Assembly (NCBI GenBank): GCA_963693305.1
Contig: OY855915.1
Span: 6,145,607-6,209,606, forward strand
Reading direction: 5' to 3'
DNA from: Meandrina meandrites
Taxonomy: Eukaryota; Cnidaria; Anthozoa; Scleractinia; Meandrinidae
Length of the DNA stretch: 64,000 nt
The notes beneath the pieces were generated by a model. That model saw nothing but the letters and a program-made list of their open reading frames with translations, was not told the DNA's origin and did not search any database. Numbering within the stretch: position 1 is the first letter of the stretch; the number at the start of each line of letters is the position of its first letter. This document shows positions 10,938 through 22,535 of this stretch, one piece after another. Position numbers and translations under genes: made by a program.

Positions 10938-11402
10938 CGCAGTTGGGTCCGCACGCTGCATATCAGATGTCACTATACGCTTTTCAAATCAAGCTAAATC
11001 AATACGCTTCAGAAGCCTAAAATTCCAAACGTAAACTGGGCAAATGAAAGAAACTTGAAGGAAGTTTTGTTTTAGATTTCATTTCAAGATGTAGCTACTA
11101 ATGTATCAAAGCTTCAAAATTCTGCATATTTTTGAAGCCGTGAGATCCTGCATTATTTACGCTAAAGCGTAAGCTTAATTTTAGCCCGGCGGCTTTTTGT
11201 AGTCAATTTTTCACTAAGGGGCTTTACCAATCCTTCTAAAAATTCCATTTAAGTTCGAAGCAATATTGTACATTACCATTTTCCTGTCTGAAGTCTTGAG
11301 AAGCTGCATTAAGTCGTCAAAACAAAAGATTGCGTGACGAGCTAAAAATACTTCTTTCAATGAAGACGACAAACAATAGACTTGTAACAATAACTAACTA
11401 AA

Positions 11403-12000
11403 TTGCAGAGAGTGCAGAACGCTGCGGCTCGGCTGCTAACTTCGAGTCGCAAATATGATCATATTACGCCTGTTTTACAAGAATTACACTGGCTGCCAGT
11501 TAGATATAGAATTCATTTTAAAATTTTACTTTTAAATTTTAAGGCTCTCAATGGCATGGCGCCAGCTTATATTAGTGATTTAATTAATGTAAGAAAGCAC
11601 GCACGCTATTCACTGCGCTCTATAAATTCAGGCACGCTTCTTTTGCACCCAGTAGGGAAAATGAAGAAGTCTTTTGGTGACAGGTGTTTTAGTGTAGCTG
11701 CGCCTACACTTTGGAATGCGCTTCCAGCTTGCCTGCGGAATATTAGTTCTATTCTTATTTTTAAATCTCGTCTTAAAACATATCTTTTTAAATTAGCTTT
11801 TAGCCTTTAGATCTCGTTATTAATATGTATATATTCAGTATATTTTAATATTTTAAGGTTTTAATATTGTATATGTAATGCTTTTTTTTTTAATATCTTA
11901 ATGTTTTAATATTGTATATGTAATGCGCCTTTGATCATTTCCATGCTAAAAGGCGCACTATAAATTAATAAATTATTATTAATTATTATTATTATTATAA
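11403..12000 (+). mobile_element. 5'-truncated CR1/L2-type non-LTR retrotransposon end
   Basis: The frame 11403-11810 encodes about 135 residues with the typical C-terminal signature after the reverse transcriptase: RVQNAAARLL, LHWLPVRYRIHFKILLL, FKALNGMAPAYI, then FGDRCFSVAAPTLWNALP and FKSRLKTYLF. The reverse transcriptase and endonuclease parts are missing, as usual for 5'-truncated insertions. The 3' UTR follows, with an A/T-rich piece, a short stem (GCGCCTTT and AAAGGCGC) and an ATT microsatellite tail at about 11975-11999, which fits the 3' end of this class. It is inert. Confidence 0.85.
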
Positions 12001-12091
12001 CAATAGAAAATAGCATTGGCCAATATCCTCTGACAATGAAGATTCGCAGCAGCTTTTAAGCATGTAAAACTAAGCGATTCAATCGATGAAT

Positions 12092-12733
12092 AGCACAGAT
12101 CTTTGAAAAATACCTACCTGTAGTTTGCAAAAGGCTAGACAGGCTAAATGACGAGCGACGCGTGAAAATAACACTTCGGGATCGAGAACTGCTGACGCAT
12201 TCCTATCCAGTGACGTTTTTATCGCCCACAGCGAAAAGTATTCCCTTGACAAATAAAAACAGTCCCTTGAGAGTATACAAAAATGTGGGTCAGAGAGTGC
12301 TAACCCAATGATCCCAATTCCTTTCTGAAGTAAACTTTTGTTACAACTAGACACGCTGAAAGACCAATTCATGATTTAAAATGTTAATTATCAACCTTGA
12401 TAAATTGATCCCAAACCAAACTTGAAGACGGTGAAAAAAATTTCTTCACCTTCGCGCGTCATTTTAACAACTCGCAAAAACACGAACTCTTTCTACAAAG
12501 TATAGCACAGATCTTTGAAAAATACCTACCTGCTTTTTTTGTAGTTTGCAAAAGGCTAGACAGGCTTAATGACGAGCGACGCGTGAAAATAACACTTCCG
12601 CTCGAGAACTGCTGACGCATTCCTATCCAGTGACGTTTTTATCACCCACAGCGAAAAGTATTCCCTTGACAAATTAAAACAGTCCCTTGAGTGTATACAA
12701 AAATGTGGGTCAGAGAGTGCCAACCCAATCCCA
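12092..12733. repeat. Two direct copies of a 220-bp repeat
   Basis: 12092-12309 and 12504-12729 are near-identical (AGCACAGATCTTTGAAAAAT to TCAGAGAGTGC), separated by a piece that is itself a copy of 9155-9340. The arrangement suggests nested duplication of a non-coding repeat. Frames across it are only partly open and show no protein character. Confidence 0.6.
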
Positions 12734-13108
12734 ATTCTTACCATTTTCCTTGGTAACCAAGCAAAATAGTTGAAAAAAGCCGCCGTTTTCTTAATGTGCA
12801 CTAATGTTCAACACTACAACTCTTCATCAGTTGCTATCACAGTTACGAAACAAATGCCCAATCATTGGTCAACAAGTTGTGATCATTTTATTTACATTAG
12901 TGGTTACCATAGCAATAGTATATCATATTATTATATAAACTGCAGTGGTATAGCGAGTGATAGCAAATCGAGAAAAATGGTATCACACATGTGTGGATAA
13001 AAATGGTATCCACACAGTGTGATATCATTTTTTACCAATCAGCTCACAGAGTTTGCCATGTTAGAATGCTCAATGGGCCAAGGTTTATCGATATTAAGTC
13101 GAAACTTC

Positions 13109-13290
13109 TTCGGATTTTCCTCGGCAATCTTCGGGAATCTTCGGGAATCTTCGGAAATTTTCGGAAAACTTCGGAAAATGTTCGGAAACATTCGTATGAC
13201 TACCGGACAACATTTTCAAAATCTTCGGAAATCTTCGGAAAATGGTCGGAAATCTTCGGAAAATCGTCAAAAACCTCGTTATTAGTAGGT
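13109..13290. repeat. Short tandem repeat of (A)TCTTCGGAAA type
   Basis: About a dozen degenerate units of 8-11 bases (AATCTTCGG, ATTTTCGG, CATTCG) in a row. Because units are near 10 bases, several frames stay open, but the translations are repeats only. Confidence 0.65.
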
Positions 13291-13310
13291 TTATAAAATA
13301 AACAGAACAA

Positions 13311-13404
13311 TACATGGTTGCTTGGAGATATGAAATTTATCTTCTCGTGTTCAAATCGAGTTGAACACTCGAAGATAAATTTCATATCTCCGCGCAACCA
13401 TGTA
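13311..13404. repeat. Near-perfect palindrome, 44-base arms, 6-base loop
   Basis: Arms 13311-13354 and 13361-13404 are reverse complements with few mismatches (TACATGGTTG... and ...CAACCATGTA); the loop is ATCGAG. It could extrude as a cruciform. It looks like a small fold-back element. Confidence 0.75.
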
Positions 13405-14964
13405 TTATCCTCTATTTATTAGCCCTCCGCCGTTATATTCACAATGGTTATATGTAAGATAAATTTACAAACTTTTATTTGTGCTCAAGTAAACGTTTCA
13501 GCGATGATTGAAGATATTTCAGTTTCCTGAACTTCTCAGTTTAGAGAGACAATTCTTAATTTATAGAGCACAAACGACTAAGGCTGGAAATTAGACCAGT
13601 AAGCGCTTTCATTTTCCAGTCGTTTCGAGGCCGTTACATGACACAGATTCACAATGAAATTATTTTTGATCATAACTCTATTTTTAATTTTAGCTTTTTC
13701 TATTTCTTCTTTGGGTACCCGAACGCCGAAACTTTCTTTTGTCTGTTGGGCTTTCTTTTTGCCTTGTTTTGTTTGTTTGTTTTTTTTGTTCAGTTTCTAC
13801 AATAAGTTCCGTTGAATTTCGTATTTTCAAGGAGTCATCACCTTCAGCCGTCATCCTCTGGCACTCCACCGTTTCTCCCGGTAGTGACCGTGTATCGAGA
13901 AAAAGAAATTTTAATTGCGGAATCACCACTAATCGTGGGTTATTTTAAACGGCTTTCGAACAACCGGGACCTGATCTGTAAGCGTTTCCACGCAGAAACC
14001 TTCAAACCCGGGCTTACCCCTCTTTTCGAGTAACCCTTATCGGGATTCGGGTTGACCCGGCTAGAAAGGTGGCAATTCCATGAAAACATTTTTTTCACAC
14101 TGAGCGGGAAGCATACCCTTTATGATACAAAAGTTTCATTTTCAGTGCCATCGCCAGACAAAAAACAGTCTTACGATTTATTAGGGCTTGGCAAAAATAT
14201 TCGACCTGGGCAGCTCAGCCAATGTTCAATCAAACAAATTAAAATCGTATTCCTTTATTGACAATAGAAAGTGTCCGTTACTTGTGATAATTACATGGAT
14301 CGTGGCTTCGTGGCTTCGTCCCGAGAAAGGAACTCTTCGGAGACCTTTCTGCTTAGCAAGAAAGTAAGTTCGTGGGTAAATAAAAGTGCTTAGTACGATC
14401 ATGGGGAATGGTCAGCGTGTTCTTTATCAGCCTGTGTCTCTGTCATCTGAAATATAAAAGAAATTTACTGAGCATCAAGTGAGACATTATAACCAAAAAA
14501 ATGTAATGAACCAAGTGATAGCGGCGCATCTCAACAATCACAGCAGAACTCGGTTTGCAACAAAAGGTAGCTTTGATGGATGAAATGTTTCGAGAGGTGC
14601 TCCAAATAAATCAAATTTCTACTCGTGCTAGCTAGAGCAAGAGTTCTCTCTCGTCACGAGCTGATTTCTCTCAGACGTCTTTCACAATCAATCAATCCAT
14701 TCTGATAGAAAAATCATCGTACAAACTTTGCGGCTGTTCGCTTTTCGTTTTAATAAAATATCATTATTTGACGTGTACACTGATTGGTTAAAAAATTATC
14801 CCCTGACCCAAAGATATGTTGTTTTGCACACTCGCGATAAAAACATCAAGGAGATTGAATAACTTGAAAATTCAAGTAAGTGTCCAAGATAGTGTCTACT
14901 GTGCAAAAAATATATGAAAAATGTACCCAGGCACGCAATACAAACAGTATTGGAAATTGGCCTT
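13405..14964. other. Intergenic, nothing recognisable
   Basis: No frame with protein character beyond shadows, no RNA gene. It contains the 3' flank of the minus-strand TPR-CHAT gene; polyadenylation signals are not clear-cut. Confidence 0.4.
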
Positions 14965-17085
14965 TTAACCGGCTATACCTGCGAAGGGTAATTTCAGCGT
15001 GACGTCATCACCAAAGAGTACAAACGGGGCCCAATGTTCGACAGCACTGTACTCGTCTGATTCTCGCAGACATTTCATGGCCTTGTTTAATGCTTTACTA
15101 GCCTTATTGCCATCCACGAGATGCTGGTAGAAACTTTTCATAAACTCGAAGGTGGCCTCGTCGTCAATCGCCCACAGTGACGCCAGGACAGAGCGAGCAC
15201 CTGCAGCCAGAAACGCACGTACAATGCCAAGCACACCCTCGGCCTTTATTTCCCCTTGGCCACTGTGGCAAGAACTTAGAACGACCAGTTTTGCTCGCAC
15301 CTTGACATTTGTGACATCAGCCATCGTCAATTTGTAGTCTTTCTCCTCTGGACAATGATAAGACCGTGTTGGGTTCGGGGATAAAACAATTCCATTCTCA
15401 TCACCGTGACTTGCAAAGTGCACTAAAGCAACAGAGTTCAACTGCTCTAACACTTTCATTTTTGTAGCTTCTCTTCCAACTAGAGCTTTAACATTGACTA
15501 ATTGTGCGATCATTTCTGCTTCTTGTCTTGCACATGGAAGTGGTACGACTCTTGGTTTTCCAAAAATAGTAACTATCTCTTTAAAATATGGATCTCCCAC
15601 TATTAGTGCACCGCTCTCCCAGTGATAACCTTGTGGACATTCTGCAATCAGTTTTAAGCTCGTCAGGGAAGGAGCGATTCGGATTCTAAAAGATTCGCAA
15701 AGGTACTTAGATTCAGGATTAACAAGTGCAGCGAAAGGAACAAGCCACAGTGGACCGCAAGGGATAATAGCAAGCTCATCACCTTGAAATTGATCCGCCA
15801 CAGCGGCAAAAATTTTATCGTACAAGATTCTGAAAGGATCACCAGAATACAAATGCTCCTTGGAGGACGACGTAGGACGACGTACGCAGAACGTTAACCT
15901 CGGGGCGTGAATCGAGCGATAAGCATCTCTTATTAAGGTTGTGAGAAAGGTTGACGCATTATCAACATGCCATGATGTTTTTCGAACAGGTTCACCTAGA
16001 AACAGCTGCAAAATGTAGATGTCATCGCTGTCTATTTCCAAGAAAACTGTGTTTGTTGAGATGTGTTTGAGTATATCTGACGGCGTTTCTTTTTGTTCAC
16101 CTGAGAAAATTTGGGCAGTGTTAATTCCATAACGGAACACCAAAAAGTCTGTGAGAGCTTGGGAACGGCCTTGTTCAGCCGCCCAAAGAGCTTTCAAATC
16201 AAAATCGAGTTTCAACGAAATTCTACATAAAGCAGTGTACACATGTTTGATTTCATTAAACAACTTAATCATCCATTCATCTTTAAAGACACTATTTTCT
16301 TGAGATCGTAGATCAGCTCTCATGTCATTTAACAGTAGCGCACTTGACATGTAACATTCCGAAGCTTCCTTTACATACTCTAGTGATTCTAAATTACATC
16401 CCATCTCATAATGGGCACAGAACTGTTCATCTTTCCTTCCTTCTTTTTCTGCGATGCTTAGTTGTTTCTTATGGTATTCTATGGCTCCTTCGAAATCACT
16501 GAGTCTGCGATGGAGACGCCCTAAATTACCATAAACCTTTCCCTCTCCAGCCTGATCACCCAGCTCCTGACAGATCGTTAACTGTTGTAGGAAGTACTCC
16601 TTGGCCCCCGGAAAATCACCAGTGGCGTAACGGACCATCCCTAGGAACCCATTCGCAACTCCTTCTTCAAACCTATCCCCCAACTCTTTGCTAATTGACA
16701 AATGTATGCAATGCAGTTTGACCGCCATTCTAAAATCACGATAGTGTAAATAACAACTGCAGAGGCTGCTTATCGCTTTTCCTTCCTCCTTCTTGTCAGC
16801 CACTTGTTTCGCAATTGATTGTTGTTGCTTAAAGTAGACTTGAGCTTGTCGAAGGTCACCGACACTGTAATAAACTTTCCCAAGTTTGCCATATCCTCGT
16901 CCTTCTCCAGCCTTATCCTGTTGTTCTTTGCAGATACGTAGATATTCTTCGTAACTGTCGATTGCATCTTGAAAATGGCCCATTTCAGAGTAACTATCGC
17001 CTAGCTTAAGATATTGAAGTTCCTCGTTTTTCCTGTTTCCTACTTTTTCAGCAATATCAAGATTAAGGTCATGAATGTGACTTCC
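14965..17085 (-). CDS. TPR-CHAT protease-like protein, terminal coding exon
   Basis: This exon encodes residues 180-885 of the reconstructed protein. It starts after the acceptor TTGTTACACAG at 17086. Five or six TPR repeats of the long, 40-residue kind follow ([40 protein letters not shown]), then a helical linker with [13 protein letters not shown], then a CHAT domain from about residue 585. CHAT is a caspase/separase-fold domain; the catalytic pair is visible as HFASHG (His739) and LSSCHSG (Cys785), followed by [15 protein letters not shown] and HWAPFVLFG. All are intact, so the protein could be an active cysteine protease. Bacterial TPR-CHAT proteins are defence proteases; animal relatives resemble TTC28-like genes, enlarged in corals. 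Substrate unknown. Confidence 0.88.
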   Translation of the reverse strand, partial: GSHIHDLNLDIAEKVGNRKNEELQYLKLGDSYSEMGHFQDAIDSYEEYLRICKEQQDKAGEGRGYGKLGKVYYSVGDLRQAQVYFKQQQSIAKQVADKKEEGKAISSLCSCYLHYRDFRMAVKLHCIHLSISKELGDRFEEGVANGFLGMVRYATGDFPGAKEYFLQQLTICQELGDQAGEGKVYGNLGRLHRRLSDFEGAIEYHKKQLSIAEKEGRKDEQFCAHYEMGCNLESLEYVKEASECYMSSALLLNDMRADLRSQENSVFKDEWMIKLFNEIKHVYTALCRISLKLDFDLKALWAAEQGRSQALTDFLVFRYGINTAQIFSGEQKETPSDILKHISTNTVFLEIDSDDIYILQLFLGEPVRKTSWHVDNASTFLTTLIRDAYRSIHAPRLTFCVRRPTSSSKEHLYSGDPFRILYDKIFAAVADQFQGDELAIIPCGPLWLVPFAALVNPESKYLCESFRIRIAPSLTSLKLIAECPQGYHWESGALIVGDPYFKEIVTIFGKPRVVPLPCARQEAEMIAQLVNVKALVGREATKMKVLEQLNSVALVHFASHGDENGIVLSPNPTRSYHCPEEKDYKLTMADVTNVKVRAKLVVLSSCHSGQGEIKAEGVLGIVRAFLAAGARSVLASLWAIDDEATFEFMKSFYQHLVDGNKASKALNKAMKCLRESDEYSAVEHWAPFVLFGDDVTLKLPFAGIAG

Positions 17086-17330
17086 CTGTGTAACAAGAGG
17101 GAAGAAAAGATAAGACGGTATATTATACTTAAACAGAAAGGCCTTACAGCTTGTCATTGCTCATGACGAATATTACTTTCGCGACTGCTCGTACTAAAAT
17201 TTGATTAGCTATACGGGTTCCCACACAGGCTGGATTTCACTCAGCTGGACTAAATGAACAATAATCTCCATTTGGCGCAAAAATATGCACGGATAAATAT
17301 TCGAGAACATTTACGAAAAGCGAATACCAG

Positions 17331-17372
17331 TGCGATGCTCTACCAACTGAGTTATGAAGCAACTTTATAAAA
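17331..17372 (-). repeat. 5' half of a tRNA-Ala-like sequence
   Basis: The reverse strand reads GCTTCATAACTCAGTTGGTA then GAGCATCGCACTGG, matching the first half of the tRNA-like unit at 17723. It is a remnant in the first intron upstream of the terminal TPR-CHAT exon. Confidence 0.5.
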
Positions 17373-17568
17373 GGTAAAGGTAAAGCAACTTTATTTATAC
17401 ACGGTTTGTGTTTAAAGCTAGACGCTTGTGGGGCCGTGTATATGAAACAAATATTAAATAAACATAACATGATTAAAAATCCCAACTGGCAGGAGGCAGA
17501 CCAGTTGGCTATTTACAAGCATGACCGAGGATTTGAACTCGGGACAACCGAGAACAAATTCAGATAGT

Positions 17569-17640
17569 GGTCAGAACGGGACTTGAACCCGGGACCTGCG
17601 GATTTCAAGTCCGGCGCTCTAACCACTCAGCCATGCTGCC
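17569..17640 (-). tRNA. tRNA-Ser(TGA)-like sequence, probably a pseudogene or SINE head
   Basis: The reverse strand has an A-box-like TGGCTGAGTGGTTAGAGC, an anticodon loop CTTGAAA (anticodon TGA) and a B-box GGGTTCAAGTCCC. It is only 72 bases, without the long variable arm of a real serine tRNA, and the acceptor arms pair poorly. It lies in a TPR-CHAT intron. Likely inactive or SINE-derived. Confidence 0.5.
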
Positions 17641-17651
17641 TCCTGGTTTGT

Positions 17652-17728
17652 AAAGCCACACATTGAGAGCAAGGTCAACTGTCTGAAATAAGAACTCGCA
17701 ATTGACCTTGCTCCCAATGTGTGGCTTC
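17652..17728. repeat. Hairpin joining two tRNA-like units
   Basis: AAGCCACACATTGAGAGCAA at the left is matched by its reverse complement ending TGTGTGGCTT at the right, with arms of about 28 bases and a loop of about 20. The right arm runs into the first bases of the tRNA-Ala-like sequence. Confidence 0.7.
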
Positions 17729-17794
17729 GTATCTCAGTTGGTAGAGCATCGCAACGGCATCGCGGAGGTTACAGGTTCAAATCCCGATGAAGCC
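17723..17794 (+). tRNA. tRNA-Ala(GGC)-like sequence, probable SINE head
   Basis: 72 bases with an acceptor stem GGCTTCG pairing with the 3' TGAAGCC, D arm TCTCAGTTGGTAGAGC, anticodon loop containing GGC and B-box GGTTCAAATCCC. The cloverleaf closes well except at the base of the anticodon stem. A T-rich tail with a repeated GGCTTC follows. Partial copies nearby (17331) point to a dispersed family; a working tRNA gene is possible. Confidence 0.5.
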
Positions 17795-18195
17795 CTGAAT
17801 TTCTTTTTCAGGCTTCTTTCTTTGCAATTTCTTTAATTGCAATTTCAATCACTACGAGGATTGTTTCTTTACTTTACATCTATCCACAATTCAAATGTGA
17901 ATTATTTCATATACTTTACGTCACATTCAGCTCAAATCAACGGGGGCATGGAGATTAGCAATATTAGTTAAATGTTTTCGAACGACAAAAGAACTATTTT
18001 GACGGTCCAATTGTTATTCGTGCAAAACCTTCACCATGAGAGGAACTAAACTCTAGAGAACCTGGTTTGTAAAACAGTCCTTCATAACACAGACTTTCAA
18101 ATCCATTTCAATCAGTGCGCCCTTTCTACCAATCCAACACGCTCTTGTAAGGCAAGTTGACTCCCAGTTTGAGCATAAGTATATTATTTCGTTAC

Positions 18196-20844
18196 CTTGT
18201 CCACCACGTTTCCAGTTTCTATGTTATCCATCTTGGCTAGAGCTGTTTCCAAAGCTTTGTGGTTTTCACGGCGAGACTCCTTCTTTATTTCCATCAGTGT
18301 ACTGCGTTCTTCATCACTCTTTTTGTTGTTAATTGTTAATAATAAGATGCTTTCAACTTACATGTAAGACTACTGTTTAAAAAAGTGCAAAACCCGATAT
18401 CAAATTTAAAAGAAATCAGCCAGTTATCGAGATTCGTTTGAACATCGGGACTCCTGTGCCATTCAAAATTTCAACCGTGAACAGACTACACTATATTTGT
18501 CCTCTGGGTCCGGGACGAAAGTGCCAACGGACTTAAACAATTACACAATATAATACAATAAAAAATACCACACTTTTGATTGTTCAAAATGAATATAAGC
18601 ACTTTGTCAAAGGATACTGCTAGTCCGTCATTACACCACGTAATGGCCTCTTCAAACTGATTCAACTTCATACAAGCTCTTGCTCCTGCGGAAATAAAAT
18701 ATTTGAAATTATATTATCATTGACTCAGTCTCTGTATTTCACGCTGTTGTATTTTCCGATTTATTTCGAATATCTCTGAATCCGCAAGGCCAATATTAAC
18801 ATAAATTGTTGTAACACAGTAACTTAGGGCCTGTTTATATGGAGAAAAGTTGTCCATGGAAGGACGGTTATTCTCTATGCCGAGCTACCCCAGGCGAGAG
18901 AGCTTTTCATACATTACTTTACAAATAGCTGCGAATTGTTTTTATGGGAAATTGAAAACTTTATTTACAATAGAGGATTGTTAAGGATTTTATTGATTGT
19001 TTAATATTACTTTAAATTATCATTGGTTGCGGAATGTTCATCTCAAACTCATTTAATAATAATTCATCTTGTTAAAATAAAGGAAACCTTAACCGTGACG
19101 GTGGTTTGGAAAACTGATCTTAATTAGCATATATTTTTATGATTTTTTTCTCCGTTTTCTCCTTAGTTTTAGTTTCGATTGAGAAGATAAATCAAACACT
19201 CGGGGCAGTGTTTCACCGGCTATCCAAACACCTCGAAGTTCGTCAAAAATTTTCAACTCTCTTCTCGGTGTTTGGAAATGTAATAAAACACTCTCGTGTT
19301 TGATATATTACATAAAGTACGTGTGCTGTTTTTTAAGAGAGCCATAAGAAAAGCAAGCAAACCTGACCTATTATTACGGCCTGCATGTTGGATGGTTGTA
19401 AGCCTCTGGCAGATCTTGCATCACTGAGTGCCTCATTGTAATTTCCTGTCAATCAAATTACAGTAAATAGAGAACACGACAAAGGATTAAAATAAACAGT
19501 CTAATTTTATTTTCACTGTTTCGCAGCTTACTCGCGCGTGCGTTAACCCCATCAAAAGCGTAAGCTATGCAGGCTACTCGATTGAAAAAAATGAGAGGAA
19601 AATATGGAACATTTCGGTAAATTTAAAGTTATTGTAGAAACTTCGCAAGGTGATTTTGGAAAAAATTTAAATGCCAACGGAAGGTTGTTTATTTTTATGT
19701 AACTTTTCCAAAAAACCCTCTTAAATCTTTAGAATTCAGGCGAGTTTCCCCTAAAGAAGTAGTCTTGAAGAAAGGCAACCAGACGGTAAACAGTAGCAAA
19801 TGCCACATTTGCTCAATTTTGCCTCATTTTTTCGACGTTTCCTTCAATGAAAAGATTCTGACACTTATATTAGTACTCATAACCAAAAATAAGGTTAAAA
19901 TACTCACCCAAAAGGTAATGTGTTTCTGCCCTTTTGCAGTAAAGTTCGGCATTTAGCTCATCATCTTTACATTTCACTTGTATCCCTTGCGTGTAGAAAT
20001 CAGTTGCGCTGTTGTAATGTTCCTTCTTGAATTCATCATCGCCTTCATTTTTGTCCACCTGAGCTATTGCTAAAGCAGTACAGACATGGATATAGTTTTC
20101 CTTTTCTGATGAAGGAATAAAGTTTACTAAATAATCTCATTCAAGCTAATGTCGTGTTCATCTTTAGCTGGCGATTTCCAGGTTAGCCTGCGTCTTAGAC
20201 GAAATCTAACCTCGGCTAGGTTTGGTTTCGTCTGCGCCGCAGGCTATTCCAAGCCTGACTTCAAGAATTTTACTATCTAGCAGGGTCGCGATAAATACAG
20301 GCTTGTGATGATTTAAAATTTAAGAAGAAATGCAAGTTTTACTTTTTAAAAATATGTGTTTCGATAGAAACTTCTTTCGTTATCAAAGTGATTCCAATAT
20401 ACTTGTTTCTTAAATATTTAATAGAAAAACATACACAACTAGAATAATGACAACAGCTAACAATAAAAGAGCAATGAAACGTATAAAAGACTCCGCAGAA
20501 CATGAACTTCGACGTAGCTCCGAAGCTTGCGTTCACAATCAGGGCTTGTTCATAAGTATAGGGAGGAATAGTAAGATCATAGAGCATGTTGTTTATGTAA
20601 TATCGCCAAGATGAAAAACCTTGTTCCCGGGTACATCGCCGCCTTATGGATGGTAAGCCAGAACTCCCAAAACCCCAAAGCTTGCTAGCTATGTAATCCG
20701 TTAAAGCTTTAAATGTGTACTGATTTGATGTTTGTGTCAGGTCTCACCTTTCAAAGTAGCATCATCAAATTCCAGTGTTGCAGTGTCAGATGACGAGTAA
20801 GCTGTGCTTTCTTTTGCAGCACCGACTTGATCCTTCTGCTCCAT
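18196..20844 (-). CDS. TPR-CHAT gene, five upstream coding exons
   Basis: Exons read, in order: 20844-20748 (start MEQKDQVGAAKES), 20063-19908, 19445-19368, 18685-18603 and 18318-18196. Each has a GT donor and AG acceptor (for example GGTGAGAC, GGTGAGTA, GGTAACGA; the exon-4 donor GTGCTT is weak), and phases 1-1-1-0-0 agree throughout and join the terminal exon in frame. They encode residues 1-179: an acidic N-terminus and a compact TPR trio (DEFKKEHYNSATDFYTQG, GNYNEALSDARSARGL, MKLNQFEEAITWCNDGLAV) resembling the TPR domain of co-chaperones, then a charged helix. The start is the first ATG in exon 1; a 5' UTR and promoter lie above 20844. A further small exon cannot be excluded. Confidence 0.78.
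20184..20245. repeat. Imperfect palindrome in TPR-CHAT intron 1
   Basis: AGCCTGCG...AGACGAAA pairs with TTTCGTCTGCGCCGCAGGCT; arms about 20 bases, loop about 20. Likely a small inverted-repeat element inside the intron between exons 1 and 2. Confidence 0.5.
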
Positions 20845-22207
20845 GAATGCTGCGGCGTCGAGTCCGTTCCCTTAATATTTTAACTTTATTTTGTTCGGAC
20901 GGGTACAACAAGCTGAGTGCAGTTTACGGTGTCAATTGTTCATCCGTTTCTTTAACAAACATTAAACGAAACTGAACTATGTCGATCAAAATGACTGACA
21001 GGTATTGCTCAAAATTGTACATCAACCCTTGGATAAGGTAAGAACCTTTATTTAACTGTTATGCATTTAGCCCGAGTGGGCTAACTGGGGACTCTTGACA
21101 AGAATTAAAACAAACATACAATACCTTAAAAATGTCAAACCTCAATATAACCTATTCACTACAAAGCTAACAGCCATTACTGTTATTGTTGTCCGATAGA
21201 TTCAGTTTTCTAATTTTGTTTCTAATAATAGCTAGAGTAGGCAAATCGCTGAGATCTTTACTTAGTTTTGACGATACACTAATAGAGTATCTAATTTTTG
21301 GACCGGGTTGAGGAGAGTATCCAAGCAATAGGGACTAAGCATTGCCATGTTCCTTAAAATCAATTTGAAACATTTCGGTGTGCATTGTCTCGACGTGTCG
21401 GCCTAAACTTGGAGCTCTTCCGGTTATACACTTTCTTTTTTTAACGAGATTTTTTTAACGTTTATTACAGTGTCTTGCAGCCTAAGCATTTTTATATGTA
21501 TTTCCGGTCTTTTAAAATCAATTTTTGGTAAATTTTAGCATTTTGGAAAAAATCGTGAAATCGAAGAAAGCAGATTCAAGATGGCGAAATTTGAAATTTC
21601 ATGACGTAATTCAGGTTCGGCGCGTGATGACGTCGCACTTAAGATGTGGCTTTATCAAATGAGTATGATTTTAAATCCTTGCATCCTCCTTATTATCATT
21701 AGCAAATAAAATTAACCACGTTTCCGAGCTAGAAGTTTCTTTTTCAATCTTTACATGTGAACCTTCAAGACCAAATGCCATGTATTTAGAACTTCGTCAC
21801 TTTTATACAGGATGTTTTTAGATTTTAGATTTTAGATTTCAGAATCCGGTGTTTAGCTTTCAGTTTCGGCACTTACGTTGTATCCTTCCAGCTTTTGACA
21901 GATAAACTTTACGGGTGCTTACTTTAGGTTTCAAAAACCAGAGAAGATAAATTCAGTAAAAGATTAACACACATAAATACAATACAGTAGTGAAGAAGGT
22001 GCATGATTCGCATGGTGTCGCTTTGAAAAATAAAAATTGAAAAAAAAAAAGAATTATGAGGGAATTTTTGCAGTTTTTCTTGATGTTAACTTACAAATAT
22101 TGAGTCGAAAAAGCTGTTGCTCTTTACGTTGTAATACCTATGGGGGGCGGGGGGGGGGGGGTATCTCCTAAATTAACAAGCCTGCCTCAAAAATTGCTGT
22201 TTATTAA
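20845..22207. other. 5' flank of the TPR-CHAT gene and intergenic DNA
   Basis: This should contain the TPR-CHAT promoter and any 5' UTR, but no core element stands out. TGACGTAA and TGATGACGTCG at about 21603-21632 resemble CRE/ATF sites. A G-run of about 12 lies near 22150. No gene is visible. Confidence 0.3.
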
Positions 22208-22535
22208 AGGAGCAATATCAACGCTTTGGTCTAAGCTTTTCTGGATGTGAAAGTGAAAAACACAACATCCAAAGGAATATATAACCTAAATTTGCGTAGC
22301 GAAATCAAACCACAGCTATAAATATCGATTTTTTTGAAGACGCGAGGAAACAACATGAAAAGTTAGCCTCAATTTTACAAGTTGTAATCCATTCCATCCA
22401 AGCCATCCACAGTCAAAGATGCTTGTTAGCAGTTTCAGTGCTCTGATATGGCAATTTGCAAAAATGCACAATTATTTTAAGGTTTCCTACGACGCAAATA
22501 TATTTTTGGCTTTTCAAAATCCGTGACACAGTCCC
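22208..22535. mobile_element. piggyBac-like MITE, copy 1, TTAA-flanked
   Basis: Flanked by TTAA at 22204-22207 and 22536-22539. The right end, read inward, is GGGACTGTGTCACGGATTTT, matching the ends of the copies at 24506 and 34301; the left end is worn. The interior shares AAGATGCTTGTTAGCAGTTT-like sequence with the 24506 copy. No coding capacity. Confidence 0.65.

Noticed and set aside
13019..13397. Frames on both strands in the TCTTCGGAAA region
   Set aside because: Low-complexity repeat translations only.
17086..17157. Coding sequence above the terminal TPR-CHAT exon ([12 protein letters not shown] start)
   Set aside because: It is a pyrimidine-rich intron end with the acceptor TTGTTACACAG; upstream exons join in phase at 17085.
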